NCBI RefSeq assembly: GCF_003208175.1
Contig: NZ_QKMR01000011.1
Coordinates: 84,127 to 148,126, forward strand
Reading direction: 5' to 3'
DNA from: Ruminiclostridium sufflavum DSM 19573
GTDB lineage: Bacteria > Bacillota > Clostridia > Acetivibrionales > DSM-1351
Length of the DNA: 64,000 nt
The position numbers and the translations under genes were made by a program. This document shows positions 19,894-28,674 of this stretch, in pieces. Numbering within the stretch: the first letter of the stretch is position 1; each line of letters opens with the position of its first letter. The notes under the pieces were generated by a model. The model was not told the DNA's origin. It searched no databases and was given only the letters and a program-made list of their open reading frames with translations.

Positions 19894-20994
19894 ATGAAAA
19901 GAAGGTTATTAAGCTCAATTGTTTGTTTGTCTTTATTAGCTGTATTGTTTGCCGGCTGTGGTAAAACTGCGGATAACGGAGCTGCTGCTTCCTCGGGCTC
20001 ACCGACCTCGGCAAAAACAGGAACAATCGGTGTAGCTATGCCTACAAAGGATTTACAGCGCTGGAATCAAGACGGCGCAAATATGGAAAAGGAACTGAAA
20101 GCCGCAGGCTACAAGGTTGATTTGCAGTATGCAAGTAATGATATACAGACTCAGGTTTCTCAGATTGAAAATATGATTGCAAATCAATGTGACCTTTTAG
20201 TAATAGCTTCAATCGACGGTGATTCTCTCGGAACAGTTCTGGCTCAGGCAAAGGAGAAAAACATTTCTGTAATAGCGTATGACCGTTTGATTATGAATTC
20301 AGATGCTGTTTCATACTATGCTACCTTTGATAACTATATGGTTGGTACAAAACAGGGACAATACATCGAAAAGGCATTGGATCTGGCAAATGCCGCAGGC
20401 CCCTTCAATATGGAAATATTTACAGGAGACCCGGGAGATAACAATGCAAAATATTTCTATAACGGTGCAATGGATGTTCTGAAGCCTTATATTGATTCAG
20501 GCAAGTTGGTTGTCAAGTCAAAGCAGGTTGATTTTGCTACAGTAGCCACAGCTAACTGGGCAACTGAAACAGCTCAGTCAAGAATGGAAAATATCATTTC
20601 CTCCTTCTACGCAGACGGAACAAAGCTTGATGTAGTCCTTTGCTCAAACGATTCTACGGCTCTTGGAGTTACAAATGCGTTAACCGCATCATATAAAGGC
20701 TCGTGGCCGGTTATAACAGGTCAGGACTGTGATATTGCAAATGTTAAGAACATGATTGCCGGAAAGCAGTCAATGTCAATATTCAAGGATACCCGTACCT
20801 TAGCTTCTCAGGTTGTTAAAATGGTTGATGCTGTTATGAAGGGCGGAAAAGCAGAAGTTAATGATACCAAGAGCTATGACAACGGAACAGGAATTATTCC
20901 TTCATACCTCTGTGAGCCGGTATTTGCAGATAAGGACAATTACAAGGAGTTATTGGTTGATTCGGGATATTATACCGAAGCTCAATTGAAATAG
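19894..20994 (+). CDS. Lipoprotein sugar-binding protein of ABC importer (XylF/ChvE-like)
   Basis: A 366-residue extracellular solute receptor. The signal peptide has lipobox LFAGC (Cys near residue 22), then a Ser/Ala-rich linker and a two-lobe Peripla_BP_4 fold. Segments such as TKDLQRWNQDG, YDRLIMNSDAVSYYATFDNY, CSNDSTALG and GQDCDIANVKNM match the ChvE/XylF group, which binds xylose, glucose or galactose. It has a strong ribosome site (AGGAGG) and its own upstream region. A strong stem-loop separates it from the ATPase gene, which would allow it to be expressed in excess over the membrane components. Confidence 0.9.
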   Translation: MKRRLLSSIVCLSLLAVLFAGCGKTADNGAAASSGSPTSAKTGTIGVAMPTKDLQRWNQDGANMEKELKAAGYKVDLQYASNDIQTQVSQIENMIANQCDLLVIASIDGDSLGTVLAQAKEKNISVIAYDRLIMNSDAVSYYATFDNYMVGTKQGQYIEKALDLANAAGPFNMEIFTGDPGDNNAKYFYNGAMDVLKPYIDSGKLVVKSKQVDFATVATANWATETAQSRMENIISSFYADGTKLDVVLCSNDSTALGVTNALTASYKGSWPVITGQDCDIANVKNMIAGKQSMSIFKDTRTLASQVVKMVDAVMKGGKAEVNDTKSYDNGTGIIPSYLCEPVFADKDNYKELLVDSGYYTEAQLK

Positions 20995-21042
20995 CACAAG
21001 GGCAATCTGATACAAAGGGTATAAGGCAGCTGAGGATAATAT

Positions 21043-21180
21043 AAAAGTCAATTACTATCGGCCAAAGTCAAAATAAAACTGTGTTTTATAGCTTATATGC
21101 TTAATTCAACTAAATAGATGATAGTCATATCGCCGCGATACTTATATCATCGTGAAGGCTTGAACTGTAATTGACTTTAG
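21043..21180. repeat. Dispersed palindromic element, copy C (longest, both ends intact)
   Basis: Left end AAAGTCAATTAC-TATCGGCC (21044-21063), right end GGCTTGAACT-GTAATTGACTTTAG (ending 21180). The two termini are inverted repeats of about 12-14 bases. Internally it has TTCAACTAAATAGATGATAG, then a GATGATAG...ATATCATC palindromic region. Length is about 138 bases. It serves as the reference copy of the family. Confidence 0.9.
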
Positions 21181-21197
21181 GATAATTTTTTCATAAT

Positions 21198-21234
21198 AAA
21201 ATAACAGGCAGGAATAATTCCTGCCTGTTATTTT
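21198..21234 (+). terminator. Strong stem-loop between binding-protein and ATPase genes
   Basis: AAAATAACAGGCAGGAAT (21198-21215) and its exact complement (21217-21234) end in TTTT. It can act as a partial terminator or as a 3' stabiliser of the binding-protein mRNA. Confidence 0.85.
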
Positions 21235-21296
21235 AACCAAATATTATCTGGTTGGTCTTGATATAAAAGCGTAATTAAAATTTGGGAGGTATGAGC

Positions 21297-22838
21297 TTGG
21301 CTAAGGTGATACTTGAAATGAAAAATATAACCAAGACTTTCCCTGGAGTTAAAGCACTTGACAACGTTAACTTAAAGGTTGAAGAGGGAGAAATACATGC
21401 TCTAGTAGGTGAGAACGGTGCGGGGAAATCCACACTTATGAATATATTAAGCGGTGTTTATTCTTATGGCTCATATGAAGGGGATATAGTGTATGATGGG
21501 GATATATGCAAATTTTCAAGGATTGTTGACAGTGAATCAAAGGGTATAGTTATAATTCATCAGGAGCTGGCACTAATACCTTATATGACAATCGGAGAAA
21601 ATATGTTTCTTGGGAATGAAAGGGGAAAAGCCTTTGCAATTAACTGGAATGATACTTATGGCGAGGCGGATAAGTATCTTCGCATAGTGGGTCTGCAAGA
21701 ATCCTCCAGAACATTGATTAAGGATATAGGTGTCGGTAAGCAGTCTCTGGTAGAAATAGCAAAGGCTCTAGCAAAGAATGCAAGCTTACTTATTCTGGAT
21801 GAGCCGACCGCATCGTTAAATGATAAGGATTCCAGAGCTCTTCTGGATCTGCTGCTTCAATTTAAAAAGCAGGGAATGACTTCAATCATTATATCTCATA
21901 AATTGGAGGAAATATCATATGTAGCAGACAAAATCACTGTTATTCGTGACGGAGCAACTATCGAGACATTGGACAAAGCCGCGGATAAAATTACGGAGGA
22001 CAGGATAATTCGAGGAATGGTGGGGAGAAGCATCTCTGACCGGTATCCTGTCAGAGAGAAAGAAAATATCGGGGAGATTGCTCTTAAAATAGAAAACTGG
22101 AATGTATACCATCCTCTTTACACTGAACGTAAGGTGGTTGACAACGTAAGCATGACCGTAAGAAAAGGAGAGGTGGTAGGAATTGCAGGCCTTATGGGTG
22201 CAGGCCGCACAGAGCTGGCTATGAGCGTATTCGGAAAGAGCTATGGAACAAATATCTCCGGCAGGATTGCTATTAATGGCAAGGAAGTTAATTTACACGG
22301 CGTAAGCGATGCAATTAAGCACAAGTTGGCATACGTTACCGAGGACAGAAAGGGAAGCGGTCTGATTATGTCCAATTCCATAAAGCATAACACTACTCTT
22401 GCTAATTTAGCGGGGGTCAGCAGCAGGGGAGTTATTGACGAGGATAAGGAGTACCGGGTGGCTGTTGCCCAGAAGGAGAAGCTAAATGTAAGATGTTCAG
22501 GCGTTGAACAAAAAGCCGGCAATTTAAGCGGCGGTAACCAGCAAAAGGTATTATTAGCCAAATGGATGTTTGCTGATCCTGATATCCTTATTTTGGATGA
22601 ACCAACCAGAGGCATAGATGTGGGTGCAAAATATGAAATTTATTGTATTATCAATAAATTAGTTGCTGAGGGTAAGTCGGTTATTATGATATCTTCAGAG
22701 CTTAATGAAGTAATAGGTATGTGCAGCCGTATTTACATTATGGATGAAGGGAAATTTGTCGGCGAAGTCTCGGGGGCTGAAGCTACTCAGGTGAATATAA
22801 TGGCGCATATTTTGAAAAAAAGAGGTAAAGGAGCATAG
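21297..22838 (+). CDS. Sugar ABC importer ATPase (XylG/MglA/RbsA type)
   Basis: A 513-residue cytoplasmic double ATPase of the CUT2 class. The first nucleotide-binding half has Walker [10 protein letters not shown] and Walker [12 protein letters not shown]. The second has the degenerate Walker A ([10 protein letters not shown]) usual for this family, signature LSGGNQQKV and [15 protein letters not shown]. The frame also offers TTG 21282 and ATG 21291, but GGGAGG at 21284-21289 lies within or against those codons, so TTG 21297 is the likely start. It is followed after 3 bases by the permease gene. Together with the lipoprotein at 19894 they form a monosaccharide importer. Confidence 0.93.
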   Translation: MAKVILEMKNITKTFPGVKALDNVNLKVEEGEIHALVGENGAGKSTLMNILSGVYSYGSYEGDIVYDGDICKFSRIVDSESKGIVIIHQELALIPYMTIGENMFLGNERGKAFAINWNDTYGEADKYLRIVGLQESSRTLIKDIGVGKQSLVEIAKALAKNASLLILDEPTASLNDKDSRALLDLLLQFKKQGMTSIIISHKLEEISYVADKITVIRDGATIETLDKAADKITEDRIIRGMVGRSISDRYPVREKENIGEIALKIENWNVYHPLYTERKVVDNVSMTVRKGEVVGIAGLMGAGRTELAMSVFGKSYGTNISGRIAINGKEVNLHGVSDAIKHKLAYVTEDRKGSGLIMSNSIKHNTTLANLAGVSSRGVIDEDKEYRVAVAQKEKLNVRCSGVEQKAGNLSGGNQQKVLLAKWMFADPDILILDEPTRGIDVGAKYEIYCIINKLVAEGKSVIMISSELNEVIGMCSRIYIMDEGKFVGEVSGAEATQVNIMAHILKKRGKGA

Positions 22839-22841
22839 AGC

Positions 22842-24014
22842 ATGAATAAAACAAAGGTTATTTCATTTATAAAATCAAATACGATGATACTTATGCTGAT
22901 TCTGGTTACGTTGTTTTTTGTCTGGCAAACCGGCGGAAAGATATTATTTCCGCAAAATATAAGTAACCTGATTGCTCAGAATGCATATGTGTTTATCTTG
23001 GCAACAGGCATGCTGCTGTGTATTCTTACAGGCGGTAACATAGATCTTGCGGTAGGTTCAATTGTTTGCTTTGTAGGTGCGGTCGGAGCAAAATTGATGG
23101 AGACCTATGATGTTAACTGGATTATTGCGGTTGCTTTTATGCTGGTCATGGGTATTGCAATAGGTGCATGGCAGGGCTTCTGGATTGCTTATGTCAGGGT
23201 GCCTCCCTTTATTACAACCTTGGCAGGCATGTTTATTTTCAGGGGACTTTCTAATGTGGTTTTGCAGGGGCTGACAGTTTCATTAACCGATAAAGCCTTT
23301 ATAAGAACCTTCGGAGGCGGAGCGAACTGCTATATTCCGGATTTCTTGGGCGGTGATGGGTTTAATGTAACGGCTATGCTGGCAGGTATTCTTACATGTA
23401 TAATATTTTTGGCTGTAAAAATCAAAGGCAGGATTGAAAAAGCCAAAAAAGGATATGAGATGGAATCCATTGTGGCGATGATTACAAGGTCGGCTGTTAT
23501 TTCAGCGGTTGTACTGGTATTTTCTTATGAGCTGGCACTTTACAGAGGTATTCCAACTGCCCTTGTTATTGTTGCAATTGTTGTTCTGGCATATGCATAT
23601 ATAACGGCAAAGACTACACTTGGCCGGCATTTTTATGCAGTGGGCGGTAATGAAAAGGCTGCAAAGCTTTCAGGCATTGATACAAATAGGATTTATTTCT
23701 TTGCATATACAAACATGGGATTCTTATCTGCCTTGGCAGGCATGATGACAATTGCCCGTATGACTTCAGCACAGCCTACTTACGGGCAGAACTATGAAAT
23801 GGATGCTATCAGCTCCTGCTTTATCGGCGGTGCATCTGCATACGGCGGAACAGGTAAGGTGTCAGGAGTTATAATAGGTGCGGTATTTATGGGTGTAATC
23901 AATCTCGGAATGAGTATTATGGGGGTTGATGCCAATTACCAGAAGGTTGTCAAGGGAGGGGTTCTTCTGGCAGCTGTTATATTTGATGTTGTATCTAAAA
24001 AGAAAAATGGTTGA
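22842..24014 (+). CDS. Sugar ABC importer permease (XylH/RbsC type)
   Basis: A 390-residue inner-membrane permease with about ten membrane segments (BPD_transp_2 family). Conserved features include GNIDLAVGSIVCFVGAVGA near residues 65-83, the FITTLAGMFIFRG stretch, AVGGNEKAAKLSGI and the C-terminal SSCFIGGASAYGGTGKVSGV loop that contacts the ATPase. A longer middle loop (about 190-220) as in XylH favours the xylose-type subgroup. The ATG follows the ATPase stop by 3 bases, with AAAGGAG inside the end of that gene. A terminator follows. Confidence 0.93.
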   Translation: MNKTKVISFIKSNTMILMLILVTLFFVWQTGGKILFPQNISNLIAQNAYVFILATGMLLCILTGGNIDLAVGSIVCFVGAVGAKLMETYDVNWIIAVAFMLVMGIAIGAWQGFWIAYVRVPPFITTLAGMFIFRGLSNVVLQGLTVSLTDKAFIRTFGGGANCYIPDFLGGDGFNVTAMLAGILTCIIFLAVKIKGRIEKAKKGYEMESIVAMITRSAVISAVVLVFSYELALYRGIPTALVIVAIVVLAYAYITAKTTLGRHFYAVGGNEKAAKLSGIDTNRIYFFAYTNMGFLSALAGMMTIARMTSAQPTYGQNYEMDAISSCFIGGASAYGGTGKVSGVIIGAVFMGVINLGMSIMGVDANYQKVVKGGVLLAAVIFDVVSKKKNG

Positions 24015-24028
24015 TATCTATAATAAAC

Positions 24029-24068
24029 AAACTCCTTTTTGGCGTTATATAGTCAATCAGGAGTTTTT
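24029..24068 (+). terminator. Terminator of the sugar importer operon
   Basis: AAACTCCT (24029-24036) pairs with AGGAGTTT (24059-24066), followed by a T-run, 15 bases after the permease stop. Confidence 0.75.
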
Positions 24069-24100
24069 GCTTTGTAATTTTCCAAATTCAAAATGCGTTC

Positions 24101-24180
24101 AAAATTAGCTTAAAAGCTTGATTCGACTATCAAGATGATATAAATATCGTCTCAAAGGCTTGAACAGTAGCTGACTTTAG
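24101..24180. repeat. Dispersed palindromic element, copy D (right two thirds)
   Basis: AGCTTAAAAGCTT, then the inner palindrome GATGATATAAATATCGTC, then AAAGGCTTGAACAGTAGCTGACTTTAG with two changes in the terminal repeat. It aligns with copy C and with the reverse complement of copy B. The left terminus is not found. Confidence 0.8.
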
Positions 24181-24439
24181 TCAATTCGTAAATTTCTTAT
24201 CGTAAAAATCATTATACTAAAGCTGATATAGCCGTCATATAATTATAAAAATTAAAACAGCGGGAAAATATTCATATAAAAGTATGTTACAAATTATTAC
24301 ATTTTTCTATTTCCATATATTCCAGATACTCTATTCGAATAGTTTATATTGTTAAGGTAAAAATATTTAATAAATCAATATTTTTAATGAAGCAGCAAAA
24401 CAGGTTTCTGTTTAAATTCTGCTTTGTATGTTTTCACTG

Positions 24440-24501
24440 AGTCAATTATTACCGGACGGGTATTTTATCGTGCGGGGTTCTGAAAAGTAATTGACTTTTA
24501 G
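24440..24501. repeat. Dispersed palindromic element, copy E (short form)
   Basis: AGTCAATTATTACCGG at the left and GTAATTGACTTTTAG at the right, 62 bases in total. The inner palindrome and most of the GGCTTGAAC block are replaced. Confidence 0.65.
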
Positions 24502-24549
24502 TTAATTGCATTGAAATTTACAGATTTAATTCGACATAATATGGAGCAA

Positions 24550-24609
24550 GGTCAATTACCAGCGGCCGATATAAATAAAGTCGAAGGCTTGAACCGTAAT
24601 TGATTTTAG
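24550..24609. repeat. Dispersed palindromic element, copy F (short form)
   Basis: GGTCAATTACCAGCGGCCGA at the left; GAAGGCTTGAACC-GTAATTGATTTTAG at the right; 60 bases with both termini and without the inner palindrome. It ends about 30 bases before the nucleotidyltransferase start. Confidence 0.8.
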
Positions 24610-24640
24610 TCACACAACAAAATTTGAAAGGATGGATCTG

Positions 24641-27115
24641 ATGAAAGCTGTGATTATGGCAGGCGGAGAGGGCTCAAGATTAAGACCCTTGACCTGTAAC
24701 CGTCCAAAGCCTATGGTACCAATTGTTAACAAGCCTGTAATGGAACATATTATTGAACTATTAAAGAAACATGGTATTAAGGATATTGCAGTTACACTTG
24801 CGTACATGCCTCAAATTATTAAAGACTATTTTGGAGATGGAAGTGAATTTGGAGTTAATTTAAAATATTATACGGAAGAAAATCCCTTGGGAACTGCCGG
24901 AAGTGTAAAAAATGCGGAAGCTTTCCTGAATGAAACCTTTATTGTTATCAGCGGTGATGCATTGACTGATATAAAGCTGGATAGAGCTTTGGAATTCCAC
25001 AAAAAAAGTGAGGCTTTGGTAACTCTTGTTTTGAAAAAGGTAGAAAACCCTATTGAGTATGGCGTTGTTGTTACTCATCAAAACGGAAGAATAAGCCGTT
25101 TTCTTGAGAAGCCAAGCTGGGGAGAGGTTTTCAGTGATACGGTGAATACCGGTATTTATGTCATCGAGCCGCAAGTTTTAAGCTGCATAAAGGAGAATCA
25201 GATTTTTGACTTCAGCAAGGATTTGTTTCCGGTTCTTTTAGAACAGAATAAACCAATGTTTGGCTATGTTACAGAGGATTACTGGTGTGATATAGGTGAT
25301 ATGGATGCATATATAACCGTACACAATGATATATTGGACAGAAAAGTGAATGTCAGGCTAGATGAAAAGGAAGTAAGGCAGGGGGTTTGGATTGGCGAAG
25401 GGGCCGAAGTTGAAAAGGATGCCATAATTAAACCTCCGGTATTGATTGGCAGAAATGCGGTAATCAAAAGCGGCAGCACGGTAGGAAGCTATTCCGTAAT
25501 AGGAGAATCAAGCCATATACATGAAAACAGCTCAATTAAAAAAAGTATCTTGTGGAAGGGCTGCACATTAAAAAACCAAACACAGCTCAGAGGTTGCATT
25601 CTGTGCAATAAGGTACAGCTGAGAGAGAATGCGGCGGCATTTCAGGGCTCTGTCGTAGGGGATAATTGTATTGTAGGCAGGTGCTCTGCCATAAAGCCTG
25701 ATATAAAGGTTTGGCCAAACAAGCACATTGAGGCGGGAACAGATGTGAATTCAAACTTAGTATGGGGTTCAAAGTATTCTAAGAATTTATTCGGAAACAG
25801 AGGGGTTTCGGGAGAAATAAATATGGATATAACCCCTGAATTTGCGTCAAAGCTTGGGGCAACCTACGGTGCCATATGCAGCAAGGATTCGAAAATAGCT
25901 GTTTGCTGTGATGACATTGATGCATTAATAATGGTGAAAACATCATTAATGTCAGGCTTAATGTCCTCAGGAACAGAAGTTTATGATATTGGGACAGGAC
26001 TATTGCCTGTCACAAGGTCTGCTATAAGGTTTTATAATCTGAACGGAGGCATCCATATTTCTGCATTCGGAAAAGAAAATGATATGCTTGTAATAGATGT
26101 TTTAAACAGCTTGGGAAGTAATATAAACAGAAATGAAGAGAGAAAAATTGAGAACTTTTTTGTAAGAGAGGATTTTGTACGCTGCTCCTTCAATGAAATT
26201 AAGCCAATTGTAGCAATTCCAGACCACAGTGTTTACTATGTGCAGACAATCCTTAACGGAGTTCTTGCAAAAGAGCATGGCTTTAAAATTGCTGTGATAG
26301 CCAAGTCCAATTATCTGAAAAGTATTATTGAAAAGATTTTTGCCGGACTTAAATGTGAGATTGAGTTTATAAATCCTAATACGGACAGGATTCACAAAAG
26401 AAGTGAAAGTATTTTTTCAGATATTAAGGCCCTTACCGGCAAGGTTAGTCAGGGAGGGTTTGATGTTGGAGTGTATTTTGAAAATTCCTATGAAAAAATA
26501 ATGCTTGTTGATACTAAGGGCAGGGTTATAACCGACGATTTGTATATTGCTCTGATATCCTTGATTCATCTTAAAAAGACAAAAGGAAATACGGTGGTTG
26601 TGCCGTTGAATGCCAGCGGGGTAATTGAAAAAATGGCAATGCAGAACAACGGAAAGGTTATCAGAACTAAGACCTCAACAAAAGAGCTTATGGGGAAAAT
26701 GCTCTGTGACGAGAACAGAGAAAAATTAAATGATTTCTTTGCCATGAATTTTGATGTGATTGAAGGCTTGGTGAAAATAATTGATTATATGGCTGATAAT
26801 AATTTAAAGCTTAGTGAAATAGTTGATATGATACCGGATTTTCATATTTTAAAGAAAGAGGTCAAATGTCCCTGGTCGGCAAAGGGAAAGGTAATAAGAG
26901 CAATAATTGAGGAGAACGAAGGCGCTGATATTGAAACAACCGAGGGAGTGAAGGTCCTCAGTGACAAGGGCTGGGTTCTGGTGCTGCCGGACGCCGAGGA
27001 GCCGGTATGCAAGGTAATCAGTGACGGATATTCAGAGGAATTTGCCAATGAATTGACGGATATATATGTAAATAAGGTAAAGGCAATCAGCAACGATAAT
27101 GTCAGCAACAGATAA
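24641..27115 (+). CDS. Sugar-phosphate nucleotidyltransferase fused to a degenerate phosphohexomutase
   Basis: An 824-residue cytoplasmic protein. Residues 1-235 form a nucleotidyltransferase with the signature [19 protein letters not shown] and the sugar-binding NTGIYVIEP. Residues about 245-370 are a left-handed beta-helix (hexapeptide repeats), as in mannose-1-phosphate guanylyltransferases. Residues 375 to the end resemble a phosphomannomutase/phosphoglucomutase, but the catalytic phosphoserine loop (normally TASHNP) reads [10 protein letters not shown], so mutase activity is doubtful. The likely product is an NDP-sugar such as GDP-mannose for cell-surface glycans. ATG 24632 is also in frame, but GAAAGGA at 24626-24632 favours ATG 24641. 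It stands alone in the window. Confidence 0.88.
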   Translation: MKAVIMAGGEGSRLRPLTCNRPKPMVPIVNKPVMEHIIELLKKHGIKDIAVTLAYMPQIIKDYFGDGSEFGVNLKYYTEENPLGTAGSVKNAEAFLNETFIVISGDALTDIKLDRALEFHKKSEALVTLVLKKVENPIEYGVVVTHQNGRISRFLEKPSWGEVFSDTVNTGIYVIEPQVLSCIKENQIFDFSKDLFPVLLEQNKPMFGYVTEDYWCDIGDMDAYITVHNDILDRKVNVRLDEKEVRQGVWIGEGAEVEKDAIIKPPVLIGRNAVIKSGSTVGSYSVIGESSHIHENSSIKKSILWKGCTLKNQTQLRGCILCNKVQLRENAAAFQGSVVGDNCIVGRCSAIKPDIKVWPNKHIEAGTDVNSNLVWGSKYSKNLFGNRGVSGEINMDITPEFASKLGATYGAICSKDSKIAVCCDDIDALIMVKTSLMSGLMSSGTEVYDIGTGLLPVTRSAIRFYNLNGGIHISAFGKENDMLVIDVLNSLGSNINRNEERKIENFFVREDFVRCSFNEIKPIVAIPDHSVYYVQTILNGVLAKEHGFKIAVIAKSNYLKSIIEKIFAGLKCEIEFINPNTDRIHKRSESIFSDIKALTGKVSQGGFDVGVYFENSYEKIMLVDTKGRVITDDLYIALISLIHLKKTKGNTVVVPLNASGVIEKMAMQNNGKVIRTKTSTKELMGKMLCDENREKLNDFFAMNFDVIEGLVKIIDYMADNNLKLSEIVDMIPDFHILKKEVKCPWSAKGKVIRAIIEENEGADIETTEGVKVLSDKGWVLVLPDAEEPVCKVISDGYSEEFANELTDIYVNKVKAISNDNVSNR

Positions 27116-27260
27116 ATTATAAAGCTGCAAGTAAAATCAGACGGTGTATGGGATATGCAAAACTGCGGTTGAAAGCAGAAAACAAAGGCACTCTAAAAAA
27201 GACCGTTGCGGAGGCCGGAACAATAATTGAATTTAGTTATATAAAAAAGTGGCTGGGATC

Positions 27261-27716
27261 TCATAATTTCAGCTCTTCAATCGCTTTATCCAAGAAGATT
27301 TTTCCGTCCAAATGCTCAATTTCATGACAAAAGCATTTGGACATTTCTCCTTCTCCGGACAGCAAAATTTCCTCGCCATATTCATTCCAAGCCTGTATGG
27401 TTACTTGCCGGGGACGGATAGTTTTTACAAAGCGGTTCGGAAAGCTCAGGCAGCCTTCGATACATTCCTGCTCACCGCTGTATCCTATAATTTGTGGATT
27501 TACGAGTTTTAAGTATTGATTGCAATAATCTATAACCACCAATCTCCTCAAAATGCCAATTTGATTTGCCGCCAGCGCAGCACCATTTTCTGTATGCTGC
27601 AAGGTGTCCATCATATCATTTAGGATACTGCGTATCCTGTCATCGGCTGCTTCTACCTTGCGGCATTTCTTAGACAGAACTGGATCACCGTCGTAACGGA
27701 TTTGTCGGATTGCCAT
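27261..27716 (-). CDS. def: Peptide deformylase, divergent
   Basis: Removes the formyl group from the N-terminal methionine of new proteins. The 151-residue form starts at MAIRQIRYDGDPVL, chosen because GGAGGT lies 6 bases before it. The longer frame from 27839 runs through the upstream regulator gene. Motif 1 is GAALAANQ (residues 45-52), with Ala in place of the usual second Gly. Motif 2 EGCLS with C89 is intact. Motif 3 is HEIEHLDG with H131 and H135, Glu replacing the usual Asp. The three metal ligands are present, so it is probably active. It follows the XRE regulator by 4 bases, which suggests an accessory, regulated copy. Confidence 0.88.
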   Translation of the reverse strand: MAIRQIRYDGDPVLSKKCRKVEAADDRIRSILNDMMDTLQHTENGAALAANQIGILRRLVVIDYCNQYLKLVNPQIIGYSGEQECIEGCLSFPNRFVKTIRPRQVTIQAWNEYGEEILLSGEGEMSKCFCHEIEHLDGKIFLDKAIEELKL

Positions 27717-27720
27717 AGCT

Positions 27721-27951
27721 TTACCTCCTGCTGCTTTCTGCTCTGGATTTACGGGTGCTTTCCTCGAATAAAAAAACTTCCTCAATTGAGCATGAAAATA
27801 CTCTTGCAATTTCATATGCCAGCCAGATGGAAGGCTCAAATTTTTCTGCTTCTATTGCAAGAATAGCCTGTCTGGAGGCTCCGACAAGTTCACCCAATTG
27901 CTCCTGGGTAAGTCCCTTTGCTTCACGCAATTCTTTGATACGATTTTTCAT
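27721..27951 (-). CDS. XRE-family transcriptional regulator (small)
   Basis: A 76-residue Cro/CI-type helix-turn-helix protein of the YgzD kind (RIKELREAKGLTQEQLGELVGASRQAILAIE). HTH helices lie around residues 14-35, and the C-terminal tail is basic. Start is ATG with AAGGAG upstream. It is first in a two-gene unit with the deformylase. An imperfect palindrome between its -10 box and its start suggests self-repression. Confidence 0.9.
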   Translation of the reverse strand: MKNRIKELREAKGLTQEQLGELVGASRQAILAIEAEKFEPSIWLAYEIARVFSCSIEEVFLFEESTRKSRAESSRR

Positions 27952-27965
27952 ATTGTTCTCCTTGC

Positions 27966-28014
27966 GTAATGTTAACCTTACATAAGGATATCATGGCCCT
28001 TGGTATAAAGTCAA
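27966..28014 (-). promoter_or_regulatory. Promoter and possible operator of XRE-def unit
   Basis: On the minus strand: -35 TTGACT (28014-28009), 18-base spacer, -10 TATCCT (27990-27985), then an imperfect palindrome GTAATGTTAACCTTAC (plus strand 27966-27981) between the -10 box and the ATG. The -35 lies in GTAATATTGACTTTA, which resembles the terminal repeat of the dispersed element. Confidence 0.5.
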
Positions 28015-28190
28015 TATTACATAACAAATTATGATATAAAAAAGACAGTGTAAATAGTATTTTAACTTAAAACCGGTACTATATTATATACGGGGATATT
28101 TAAAGCATGAAAGCTATTAAAAACTTGTTTTTAGTATAGTATTTATTATCTGAATTTGGTAAAATGATAATAAATTAAAGGAGGTTTCTA

Positions 28191-28553
28191 ATGACAAACG
28201 AGGAATTTCAAAATTTGGTTCTTGAAGAGCTTAGAAGCATAAAAATTGATATAAGAGGCTTAAAAGAAGGCCAAAGAAAGCTTGAGCAGGGTCAAAGCTC
28301 ACTTGAAGAAGGCCAAAGAAAGCTTGAGCAGGGTCAAAGCTCACTTGAAGAAGGCCAAAGAAAGCTTGAGCAGGGTCAAAAAAGGCTTGAAAACAAGTTG
28401 GATGCGGTATATAACCAAACTGCTGATTTGACTGAATTCAGGACAGAAGCTAATATGAAGCTTGACAGTATAATTGAAAACAATAAATCAATCCACGAAA
28501 TGCTTGGGGAGCATGAGATATCAATAAGAACTCTAAGAAGAAAGCCGGTATAA
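28191..28553 (+). CDS. Coiled-coil protein with tandem 14-residue repeats
   Basis: A 120-residue soluble protein that is almost entirely helical. Residues about 25-67 are made of a 14-residue unit (EGQRKLEQGQSSLE) repeated nearly three times, i.e. two heptads each, followed by a further coiled coil. The DNA repeats (42-base unit, about 28266-28390) are almost identical, which shows recent expansion or homogenisation. Start is ATG with AAAGGAGGT. No known family and no membrane segment were recognised. The function is unknown; a multimerising adaptor is a guess. Confidence 0.75.
   Translation: MTNEEFQNLVLEELRSIKIDIRGLKEGQRKLEQGQSSLEEGQRKLEQGQSSLEEGQRKLEQGQKRLENKLDAVYNQTADLTEFRTEANMKLDSIIENNKSIHEMLGEHEISIRTLRRKPV
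28266..28390 (+). repeat. 42-base tandem repeat, about three units
   Basis: Near-identical units GAAGGCCAAAGAAAGCTTGA + GCAGGGTCAAAGCTCACTTG inside the coiled-coil gene. The last unit diverges after GGTCAAA. Confidence 0.9.
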
Positions 28554-28674
28554 ATTTAAATAGCGGTATTAGGTTTTTACATGATTTGGTAATAAAAAAT
28601 TGGCAATAATATATTACCTGAGCACCAAATAATTTTCTTCCGGCAGACTTGTTATAATGACATCTGTTACTGAC

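Larger units (their letters stand above)
20995..21296. other. Intra-operon intergenic region
   Basis: About 300 bases between the binding-protein gene and the ATPase gene. It holds the longest copy of the dispersed repeat (21043-21180) and a strong stem-loop (21198-21234). No gene is present. Confidence 0.8.
24015..24640. other. Repeat-rich intergenic region
   Basis: About 620 bases between the permease and the nucleotidyltransferase genes. It contains a terminator, three copies of the dispersed repeat (D, E, F), a perfect 12-bp palindrome CTATTCGAATAG (24331-24342) and long AT-rich stretches. No coding sequence is apparent. Confidence 0.8.

Noticed and set aside
27261..27839. Long deformylase frame starting at 27839
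   Set aside because: It overlaps the XRE gene on the same strand; a GGAGGT site and family alignment place the start at 27716.
27261..27951. XRE plus deformylase as a toxin-antitoxin pair
   Set aside because: The deformylase retains its metal ligands and is a housekeeping-type enzyme; small XRE regulators commonly precede unrelated enzymes.
28266..28390. Tandem repeat as a CRISPR array
   Set aside because: Units are directly adjacent without spacers and keep the reading frame of a coiled-coil protein.
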